A stretch of DNA of 39,077 nt from Bacteroidota bacterium (GTDB lineage Bacteria > Bacteroidota > Bacteroidia > Bacteroidales > FEN-979), in the NCBI GenBank assembly GCA_026391755.1, contig JAPLDN010000344.1, positions 1-39,077 on the forward strand, read 5' to 3'. The position numbers were made by a program, and so were the translations under genes. Position 1 is the first letter of the stretch, and each line of letters starts with the position of its first letter. A model generated the notes under the pieces. The model worked only from the letters and a program-made list of their open reading frames with translations. It did no database searches and was not told where the DNA came from. Of the stretch, positions 26,119 through 34,213 are shown in pieces.

Positions 26119-27408
26119 ATGGTAATTGAAATCATAATATTATTCTTTCTTTTCCTGGTTAACGGCCTTTTTGTGATGACCGAGATAGCATTGGTTTCAT
26201 CGCGCAAGACAAGGCTTGAGCTTGATGCACAGTCGGGCGACAAAGGAGCGCTTATAGCGCTGGAGCATGTAAGCAAGCCTGCCCGGATCCTTTCCACTTT
26301 CCAGATTGCCATCACACTTATAGGCATCCTGACCGGTGTTTTCAGCGGGGCTGAGATATCCAGGGGATTTGCTGCATTGCTTGTTTCTGCAGGCGTTTCC
26401 CAATCCTTTGCCGGAACCCTGGCCCTGACGATCGTGGTGATCGTGGTGACCCTGGTATCCATGCTGATAGGCGAACTTGTCCCAAAACGGATTGGGCTAA
26501 TAAATCCGGAGGGGATATCCAAAGTGATGATACGGCCGATAGTCGCTATTTCCTACATCCTGAAGCCGGTTACCTGGCTACTCACGAAGCTGAGCGACCT
26601 CATCATCGGTTTTCTCGGGATAAAGACATCCGCAGACTCAAAAGTAACTGAAGAGGAGATCAAGGCGATGGTCCAGGAAGGAACAGATGACGGTGAAGTG
26701 CAGGAGATAGAGCAGGATATCGTGGAGAGGGTCTTTCACCTGGGCGACCAGAAGATAGGTTCACTAATGACCCATTATTCGGATATTACCTGGCTGGATG
26801 TTAACGAAAGCCTTGAAGTGAACTGGAAAAAGATGAGGGAAGAGGTACATTCGGTATACCCGGTTTGCCATGACGACCTGGATAATGTTCTGGGTGTAGT
26901 CTATATCAAGGACCTGTTTTTACATTCCCGGCCGGATGCAGAGCTGAACCTGAAGGATTACATCAAACCCGCCCAGCTTGTGCTGGAAACCCTTACTGCA
27001 TATGAGTCGCTGGAATTATTCAAGGAACATAAGATCCATTATGGCCTTGTCGTTGATGAATACGGTTCTATTGTGGGGATGGTGACTCTGAATGATATTC
27101 TTGAGGCCATCGTAGGGGATTTTAACGAGCCTGACCCAGATGAGCCCCAGATCAACCAGAGGGACGACGGGAGCTGGCTTGCCGACGGGCAGATGTCGTT
27201 CTATGAATTTGCTTACGAGTTCAACCTCCAGGGCTTCGATAAAACCAGGGTAAAATTCAACACCCTTGCAGGACTTGCCATAAGCATCCTCAGGCATATC
27301 CCGAAGCCCGGAGAAAAATTCTGCTTCATGGGATTTGAGTTTGAGATTGTCGATCTCGACGGTAACCGCATCGACAAGCTGATCATAAAAAAAGTGGCAG
27401 AATGTTGA
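26119..27408 (+). CDS. Hemolysin/CorC/CNNM family protein (DUF21 plus CBS plus transporter-associated domain)
   Basis: FLFLVNGLFVMTEIALVSSRKTRLE, EEEIKAMVQEGTDDGEVQEIEQDIVERVFHLGD, VVDEYGSIVGMVTLNDILEAIVGD. Confidence 0.93.
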   Translation: MVIEIIILFFLFLVNGLFVMTEIALVSSRKTRLELDAQSGDKGALIALEHVSKPARILSTFQIAITLIGILTGVFSGAEISRGFAALLVSAGVSQSFAGTLALTIVVIVVTLVSMLIGELVPKRIGLINPEGISKVMIRPIVAISYILKPVTWLLTKLSDLIIGFLGIKTSADSKVTEEEIKAMVQEGTDDGEVQEIEQDIVERVFHLGDQKIGSLMTHYSDITWLDVNESLEVNWKKMREEVHSVYPVCHDDLDNVLGVVYIKDLFLHSRPDAELNLKDYIKPAQLVLETLTAYESLELFKEHKIHYGLVVDEYGSIVGMVTLNDILEAIVGDFNEPDPDEPQINQRDDGSWLADGQMSFYEFAYEFNLQGFDKTRVKFNTLAGLAISILRHIPKPGEKFCFMGFEFEIVDLDGNRIDKLIIKKVAEC

Positions 27409-27418
27409 TCCCTGCCAC
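27394..27418. terminator. Probable terminator hairpin between convergent genes
   Basis: GTGGCAG aatgttgatcc CTGCCAC with an upstream A run; overlaps the CBS gene stop. Confidence 0.4.
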
Positions 27419-27441
27419 CTTCATTTCAATTATATGGATTT

Positions 27442-30400
27442 TTATTTCTCGATGACCAGCTTCCGGATAAAGGAACCTGCCTCGCTTTGTATCCTGATAT
27501 AGTAGATTCCGTCAGGGTTCCCAGTCAAGTCAATGAGCTTGCTGAATTTTCCGCTGACCAGCAGGTCTTTCTCTGAAAACACCGTTGATCCCAATGAATT
27601 GAACACATTGATTTCGACCGGAACAGCCGAATGAGAGTTGAATTCTATAGTGAATTTACCGCTGGCCGGGTTAGGGTATACCTCGAAGCCAGGTCCGTTT
27701 ATCTCACCGATACCGGCTGAGGCATAAAGGACAACCGTCTTTTCCATAGAAGCAGGTGCGTCGCCGCAGTCATTCCTGGCCTTCACGCTGATCTTCACGT
27801 TGCCCTTGTATTTGTTAGCCCATGTTGCAGTCCCTGTAAGAGCTCCGGTGATAGTGCCGGCGTCAGAAGGATCAATAATCCAGTCATACCCTGTGGCATT
27901 TGCAGCAGCCAGTGTTGTGAATTCAGTGGAAGAAACCCTGTTGGTATTCACGCTGTCGGGACCGCTTGGTTTTACAGCCGAAGCAGGAACTGCCACAATA
28001 ACAACTTCCGTGTTTTTAGTATCAGAACAACCATTTGTTGACTGGATGTTCAGTGTTACCGGATAAGTACCCGCTGCCAGGTAAGTATGGACAGGGTTCT
28101 GAAGATTTGAAGTATTGCTGCTTCCTGATGAAGGATCTCCAAAATTCCATGACCATGAGGTTATTATTGTGCCAGGATAAGTTGAGAGGTCGGTGAATGA
28201 AGTTGCTGAACCTTCGCAGCTGGCATCGTTTGCAAAGGCGGCAACAGGTTTCACATCCACATGTATGTATGCCGGTTTGATTTTAGTACTGGGGTTCATG
28301 CCCGCTTTTGAAACAGTGAGGGACACATCGTAGTCGCCAGGAGCAGAATAAATTATCGAGGAAGGATTTTTAAGGTTTGATGTACCTGGCGTTGCGCCCT
28401 GGAAAGTCCACTCCCAGCCACTCGGTGAGCCGGTTGAGAAGTCGGTAAAATCAACCGGTGAACCTGTACAGACAGAGGTATTGTTTGTAATGAAATCAGC
28501 GGCCAGGATTTGTTGAGCTACTGTGATAAATGAGGTATGGCGTTTAAAATCCTGTTTTGTTGCAACCACCATGATCTTTGTCCCGACCGGAAGGGCGGGG
28601 ATTGTTAAAGTGACAGGTCCTGATGCGCTTCCGAGTGCCGTTGTGATGATCTCATTGTTCATTGTGAGGGCGATGAAAGAGCTGTCGTTTGCAATGATTT
28701 CAACCGTTGTTGCCCCGACGTCAACCGTAGCAGGATGGTTTACCGTGAGTTCCATAGGAACCTCATCGGCGAGCTGCAAAAAAGCATCTCCGTGCATATG
28801 GAACAAGCGGAAGGTGATTTGCTTGTCGTCCGAATTGTATGGCCAGCCCGATTGTTGAAGGAAGTACTTGCCACCTGCATTTCCAAAAGCAGGAAGCATA
28901 CCCCGGGAAACAGGAGGAGTCCCATAATCGGGCATGAACTGGGGCCACAGATTGTCAAAGACTCCCCAGAGATAGGTGTCATTCACAAACGATAAGGAAG
29001 TCTCGGTTGGGCAGATCAGTCCAAGGGCGCCGGCATCATGACCGTTCTTTGTAAGGCCTTGGAATACTTCTGAAAAGCATTGGGAAGGGCAGCCCTGAGG
29101 ATTATGGAATGCACCTGTCTCGCAATTGATCGAGAATACAAAAGGAAGAAGTGTATTTGTCAGCTCGTTGATACTAGAGTCACTGTAGGAAGGTTCACCC
29201 CAACGGGTATAGTTCCCATGATCCCGGTGAAGAAGGACGAATGCACCTTCGTTTATCGCGTTATTGATCTTTGTGGCTGTTCCGTCAGTAAAGCCTCCAA
29301 GGTCCCCGGGGTTATCCGGGATATAATTCAATCCCGATGGACCGAAATAGGATATGACTGTGCTTGTATTCGGAGCGGTTGACCATGGGCCGGTATTATA
29401 ATTATTTGCAGGAGTATACAGGGCATTGATCCTTTGAACATGTTTCCCGAGCTTATTCTTCCAGAACCCTCCAACAAGTTCTGAACAGAGCTGAAACCAG
29501 CGGTCATCCTCCCATCCGAGGGCTGATATTGGGTGCATATAATAGCCGGTATCGGAAGGACGGTTTCTCTCAAAGTTCATGATACGGCCAACCATAATTC
29601 GTAATTCCGCTGAGTCATTAGCGCATATCCTCGAAAAAACAACATCGGGTAAATCATCACCGGTAACATCGGCATAGTAGTTATCCGAAGCATAATCGGG
29701 GTATCCATAGGGATGAAAATAAAGATGGGAGATGATATTTTTACTGGCATCGGTACCATAGTCACCAAGCAGAAGACATGCGACAGGTTTGATGGTCCAG
29801 TTTGCATACGCATCGGAAATAAATGCTTTTATTGCCGTTTCGGTATTACCGCCAACCTGGGTGAGTGAGAAAACCTTTGTAAGAATACCTTGCTGGTTAC
29901 GCCAGTTTTTAAGGGTGTCGGCCCAGCGGAGGAAATCAGGCCCGTCGGGGCTGATGATTATATATTCACATTCATTGCTGGCAGCAGATTTAGAAGTTCT
30001 TATCTGCTGCATTTTTTCGGGATAATTCACCGAAGGGAGAGAAGAAAAATTCAGGATATTATCGGCCATGATAGGATCCCAGTAAGGACTGCGGAATGCA
30101 TCATTCCCGTAAGCATGGCTTCCTCCCTCGAAAGTGAGGTTTATCCTGATGTTCTTGTACACCTTCAATTCCTTTGTTACCGGGTTATACTGGAAAGGTG
30201 TAATACCCAGAATGATCACATCGGTACCGCGGATCTGTTCCACCCTGGATATCTGTACCGGGTTTGCAGGATAGAACGCATTGGTAGCATAGGTTACCTG
30301 GTCTTTCCTGTAAACGATGTCTTTCTGAGTATCCAAAGGTGTTTGAGGGGCCCATGCAAGGTCAATTCCCTGAAAGGTTTCCACTTCAAAGTCAAGGATG

Positions 30401-30705
30401 TTTAAATGGGGAGTTGAGCCCTGGGGAATTGCAATATAACGGCCTGTACCCGGAAGGTCGGGTTTGCCTGCATCGTTGGAAAGAAACACCCCCGGAAGGT
30501 TGACTTTTTTTACAGGTTGCCCTTCGATTATAACAGGCTCAATGGAAAAATTATGGATGGAATATACAACCTGCACCATATCTGCTTTTGTCATGGTGAG
30601 GTTAAAACCCTGCCTGCTCCAGCTGTTGCTGAAACTAAAATTCTCTGCGTTCAGCGAAAGCGTAATACTTAAGAAGGTGGTAAGCAGGAATAAAGATCTT
30701 GTCAT
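27442..30705 (-). CDS. C25 (gingipain-family) cysteine peptidase with PKD domains and T9SS sorting domain
   Basis: Catalytic-type motifs VLLHRDHGNYTRWGE and SINCETGAFHNPQGCPSQCFSEVF; PKD SWSWNFGDPSSGSSNTSNLQNPVHTY; C-term FEVYPNPASGKFTIEF...LVIEK. Confidence 0.9.
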   Translation of the reverse strand: MTRSLFLLTTFLSITLSLNAENFSFSNSWSRQGFNLTMTKADMVQVVYSIHNFSIEPVIIEGQPVKKVNLPGVFLSNDAGKPDLPGTGRYIAIPQGSTPHLNILDFEVETFQGIDLAWAPQTPLDTQKDIVYRKDQVTYATNAFYPANPVQISRVEQIRGTDVIILGITPFQYNPVTKELKVYKNIRINLTFEGGSHAYGNDAFRSPYWDPIMADNILNFSSLPSVNYPEKMQQIRTSKSAASNECEYIIISPDGPDFLRWADTLKNWRNQQGILTKVFSLTQVGGNTETAIKAFISDAYANWTIKPVACLLLGDYGTDASKNIISHLYFHPYGYPDYASDNYYADVTGDDLPDVVFSRICANDSAELRIMVGRIMNFERNRPSDTGYYMHPISALGWEDDRWFQLCSELVGGFWKNKLGKHVQRINALYTPANNYNTGPWSTAPNTSTVISYFGPSGLNYIPDNPGDLGGFTDGTATKINNAINEGAFVLLHRDHGNYTRWGEPSYSDSSINELTNTLLPFVFSINCETGAFHNPQGCPSQCFSEVFQGLTKNGHDAGALGLICPTETSLSFVNDTYLWGVFDNLWPQFMPDYGTPPVSRGMLPAFGNAGGKYFLQQSGWPYNSDDKQITFRLFHMHGDAFLQLADEVPMELTVNHPATVDVGATTVEIIANDSSFIALTMNNEIITTALGSASGPVTLTIPALPVGTKIMVVATKQDFKRHTSFITVAQQILAADFITNNTSVCTGSPVDFTDFSTGSPSGWEWTFQGATPGTSNLKNPSSIIYSAPGDYDVSLTVSKAGMNPSTKIKPAYIHVDVKPVAAFANDASCEGSATSFTDLSTYPGTIITSWSWNFGDPSSGSSNTSNLQNPVHTYLAAGTYPVTLNIQSTNGCSDTKNTEVVIVAVPASAVKPSGPDSVNTNRVSSTEFTTLAAANATGYDWIIDPSDAGTITGALTGTATWANKYKGNVKISVKARNDCGDAPASMEKTVVLYASAGIGEINGPGFEVYPNPASGKFTIEFNSHSAVPVEINVFNSLGSTVFSEKDLLVSGKFSKLIDLTGNPDGIYYIRIQSEAGSFIRKLVIEK

Positions 30706-30771
30706 ACAGAGGAATGCATGATAAGTTAATATACGATATCGTGAAACACTCTTATAAATGGCGATCCGGGA

Positions 30772-32889
30772 TTATCTGACAATGAGTTTTGTTCTTGCTT
30801 TCAGGTTTGCACCCTCTATTTCGATAGTATAAACCCCCGTAGGGATCTGGGGCAGGTTCAAAGTAAGGGGCTCCGGTTCCGAAAGGCTCATTTTCTCCCA
30901 TGTTTTAACGATCTGCCCATAAGTATTGATCAAACGGATACTGACGCTGGAACCTAAAGCAGTTCCGGCTTTCAGGGTTACCTTTCCTGAACATGGATTC
31001 GGGTAAGCAGTTAAATTTACAATGTTCTGTTTATCCTGAATTCCAACAGTAATATTCTCGGTAAAGACCCAGAGTGAGGGGTCGCCAAGTAAATTGCAGT
31101 CATAATGACACCAGCGCTGGGCTCCCGGCTCAAACTCACCGGGAAGAGTCACCCATGGGGCCGTTTTAATTTTCGACATAAGATGGGCTGTGCCAATTTC
31201 ATGGATCTGGTCTGAAACGGTATCGTTATAAATTGCACTTACAAATTCCCTGTTCAGGTGGGCCGATGGCCCTTCTGTAGTACCCTGGTCAAACCATCCG
31301 TACCTGGAATTAAAAATGCCACCTGCCAGAAAATTCTCAATCAGCACCATTTTCTCGGCAATACAGTCGTTGGCATCGAAAGCGCCACAGTCGCATCCAT
31401 GGGTATACATCAGGGTGTAATTATGGGTGACGCCGTTCAGAGCATAGAAATTTGCATTGGTGACATCACCCAGATTAAGCCTCATAACATAAACCTGGTT
31501 GGCGTGACCTGCATGGTAAATGAACGATGGCCCATTGTTTATCCTGCTGAAAAGATCGCTAATGGTCCAGGTATAACCAACAGGACCACCGGGGCTGATA
31601 AGGGTATCGAATAACCTGTCGATATTGTTGTAGGCTGATGGAATGCCATGGGTAAAATAGCCGTTGTCGTCATGGTTATCAACCAGGAGTTCCAGGTAAT
31701 CCTGCCCCATAGTCCAGCGTGGGGTGGACGAATCCATAAATTCAGCTGCCAGAAGAGGTCGGGCCTGCTCGTTGGGTTTCTGGTGGGTGCGGTACCATAT
31801 CGTTTTATGAATGATGTTAGCTTGCTCCTGGGCTGTCCCAAAAGGGAGTCTTCCAACAGAAACATCGGGCAGCAGGTCAGCAGAATCTGCAACTTCGCCA
31901 TAAATTCCATTGGCATTCGCATCGTAATTTCCGTCCATTCCCGAATAATACAGGTCGGCAGGAATATCAAAGCTGGTATAGCCTGATCCTGAAATCACAT
32001 GACAATAGAAACCACGATTCGGAACAATGTCAACATCACCACCAAGAAGAGCATATTCGATGCCTTTCTGCTGGTATTCCCGTTTGATAAGGTTACGGAT
32101 CTTATCCTGGTTATCAATTCCGCTGATTGTTGAGTAGATGTTTTCGACAGTATAGATTTGCGCACTGATCCCCAGTGAGTCGTACATATGTACGAGAGGT
32201 GCGAACCCGGATGTAAAATTGTCTCCAGTAATTATGAGTATCTGGTACCCGTTGGAAGCGCTTTTTTTCGCAGGATAATGCTCAATCAATTCAGTATTCT
32301 GGGAGAATTGCCTGATCCTGTTCCTGACTTTTTCCGATGGGGAAAGATTTTTCAGGGCTTCTGCGGATGAGGACGATGTTTCGGTGGATATGGTTATTGT
32401 GACATCTGAATAATATCCGGCTTTCTGAAGATAAGGATAATATATCAAAGGAGTAAAAGTGCAGAGCGCAAAGGCATAACCGTTAAGATATGAAGTAGTA
32501 AGATTTCCTGTTGCCGTAAGAGGGTAAGCGTTGGAAGAGCTATATGCAGCTTCGTTTTTAAGAAATTTCCCATTATCTCCTTTTGATATCGGGCTGATAT
32601 CCTGTTGGGGCTGGATAATATAGTTCCCGGGCAATTCAACAAAACCCGAGACCTGCATAAGGATTTTTACAGCTGATTCTCCGGGAGGGAGCATTAGCGA
32701 GATTGCCTGCCAGGGCAGCATAGGTTCACCCGGCTTACCCGACAACAAGGTATGGTCAAATGAAATCGTCTGGAAGTTTCCGTTGCTTTTTATATCAGGC
32801 TTCCCGAAATGGTAGGTTTTGATTACAGTGCCGGCATATAATGAAAGGCTCAGGAAGCAGGCCAGGGAAAAGATGATATGTTTTTTCAT
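30772..32889 (-). CDS. C25 (gingipain-family) cysteine peptidase with T9SS sorting domain
   Basis: FIYHAGHANQVYVMRLNLGDV, LMYTHGCDCGAFDANDCIAEKM; C-term NLTAYPNPCSGKVTLKAG...LIVR. Start at 32889 (MKKHIIFSLACFLSLSLYAG). Confidence 0.9.
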   Translation of the reverse strand: MKKHIIFSLACFLSLSLYAGTVIKTYHFGKPDIKSNGNFQTISFDHTLLSGKPGEPMLPWQAISLMLPPGESAVKILMQVSGFVELPGNYIIQPQQDISPISKGDNGKFLKNEAAYSSSNAYPLTATGNLTTSYLNGYAFALCTFTPLIYYPYLQKAGYYSDVTITISTETSSSSAEALKNLSPSEKVRNRIRQFSQNTELIEHYPAKKSASNGYQILIITGDNFTSGFAPLVHMYDSLGISAQIYTVENIYSTISGIDNQDKIRNLIKREYQQKGIEYALLGGDVDIVPNRGFYCHVISGSGYTSFDIPADLYYSGMDGNYDANANGIYGEVADSADLLPDVSVGRLPFGTAQEQANIIHKTIWYRTHQKPNEQARPLLAAEFMDSSTPRWTMGQDYLELLVDNHDDNGYFTHGIPSAYNNIDRLFDTLISPGGPVGYTWTISDLFSRINNGPSFIYHAGHANQVYVMRLNLGDVTNANFYALNGVTHNYTLMYTHGCDCGAFDANDCIAEKMVLIENFLAGGIFNSRYGWFDQGTTEGPSAHLNREFVSAIYNDTVSDQIHEIGTAHLMSKIKTAPWVTLPGEFEPGAQRWCHYDCNLLGDPSLWVFTENITVGIQDKQNIVNLTAYPNPCSGKVTLKAGTALGSSVSIRLINTYGQIVKTWEKMSLSEPEPLTLNLPQIPTGVYTIEIEGANLKARTKLIVR

Positions 32890-32923
32890 TTCAATAATAC
32901 AGTTTTGATTAGTTTTCAGACAA

Positions 32924-32931
32924 CAAAGGTA
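32924..32931 (-). promoter_or_regulatory. -7 element TACCTTTG for the second C25 peptidase gene
   Basis: caaaggta on plus strand, 35 nt before the ATG. Confidence 0.5.
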
Positions 32932-33029
32932 CCTAAAAAGTTGCTTAATTGAACATATAATAAAAGGAGGCCGGCATGGATTGCTCCCGGGAAATGCCAT
33001 TCAAAGGTTTCGTCAGCGTGCTAGTGTTA

Positions 33030-34127
33030 TTACAACCTTGATAGCGCAAATGCATATGCTCCAAGGGAGACAGCGGCAGAAGTCCCAAGCCTTGAAATAC
33101 CGACCCCGATTTTCTTTTGAGGGTCGTACTGGACGGTAGTTTCAGAGAATGGGACCTGTATCCTGCCCGAGCCGGAGTATAGGAATTTCTTAAACTCTTC
33201 AGGTTCCTCGAGATTATATACTTCCACTTCAAGCCTGGGCAGGGGATGGCCGCTCATGGTAGCGAAAGGAAGGTTCATTTCCTCGACCAGTTTAGGCAGG
33301 AACAGGGGATAGGCCCCCGACAATCCCCCTCCGATAACCACAAGCCCGTCAACCAGGGTGATTGCGTTTGCAATGGTATCTGCTGCATCCGTGGCAAAGG
33401 ACCTGAACGCTTTGATCGCAGCTTCCTTATTGCCTGGCTTCTGCCCCAGTCCGATTGCACAAATTTCCTTGGGTTCCGGCACCGAACCTATATTCAAACC
33501 GGTAAGGCTGGCATATTCACGCTTCAACCCCCTGATACTGACACTTTCCTCTGCATCCCAGTTTTTATATGTGCGGTTGCGGGAGCGGTTGATCTCTCCC
33601 CCCGCTGAATTGTCCCCGAAAAGCAGGCTATTACGGCTTACAATCCCGCCTCCGAAACCTGTCCCGAAAGTAACCCCTAGCAGGTTCCTGTATACCTTAG
33701 GATTGCCTGCAGCACGCAACTTCGCATTGATTTGAGGCAGCAGTCCGAACATGGCTTCACCATAAGCAAACAGGTCCCCGTCGTTGAGAATGAATACCGG
33801 AATCCCGAACTGCTCCTGCAACATTGGACCGAGGGCAACACCACCCCTGAAAAACGGCAGGTTCTGGAGATCCCCTATGATCCCATTCTCATAATCGGCC
33901 GGACCGGGGAAAGCGAAACAAATTGCTGCGGCTTTATCATGGAGATCAGCCTGGACAAGCTGGAACCCCTTGATGATGGTTTTTAGTATTTCCTCGAGGG
34001 AATTGGCCTTGGACGGAAGGGTGATGGGTTCGACAATCTCTTTAACAAACTGGACTGCCGAAAACACCAGGTTGGTTCCCCCAGCATCGAGGGTCATTAC
34101 GATTCGCTTGTCGGTTTGGTAGTTCAT
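33030..34127 (-). CDS. ROK family sugar kinase
   Basis: IVMTLDAGGTNLVFSAVQF, ICFAFPGPADYENGIIGDLQNLPFFRGG, FILNDGDLFAYGEA, LLGVTFGTGFGGGIVSRN. Start MNYQTDK at 34127; the ORF-track start at 34163 lies in the repeat array. Confidence 0.88.
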   Translation of the reverse strand: MNYQTDKRIVMTLDAGGTNLVFSAVQFVKEIVEPITLPSKANSLEEILKTIIKGFQLVQADLHDKAAAICFAFPGPADYENGIIGDLQNLPFFRGGVALGPMLQEQFGIPVFILNDGDLFAYGEAMFGLLPQINAKLRAAGNPKVYRNLLGVTFGTGFGGGIVSRNSLLFGDNSAGGEINRSRNRTYKNWDAEESVSIRGLKREYASLTGLNIGSVPEPKEICAIGLGQKPGNKEAAIKAFRSFATDAADTIANAITLVDGLVVIGGGLSGAYPLFLPKLVEEMNLPFATMSGHPLPRLEVEVYNLEEPEEFKKFLYSGSGRIQVPFSETTVQYDPQKKIGVGISRLGTSAAVSLGAYAFALSRL

Positions 34128-34143
34128 ACGTTCTTTTTTTATC

Positions 34144-34213
34144 TGATATCTGACATCTGCCATCCGATATCCGATATCGGATATCTGATATCGGATATCG
34201 GATGGCAGATGCT
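34144..34213. repeat. Heptanucleotide array, 10 copies NGATATC-type, containing the 20-nt perfect palindrome gatatccgatatcggatatc
   Basis: tgatatc tgacatc tgccatc cgatatc cgatatc ggatatc tgatatc ggatatc ggatggc agatgct; abuts the polA stop codon. Confidence 0.95.

Noticed and set aside
34128-34163. N-terminal extension MADVRYQIKKER of the ROK kinase (ORF track start 34163)
   Set aside because: The extension is translated heptamer array; MNYQTDKRIVMTLDAGGTN at 34127 is the natural start.
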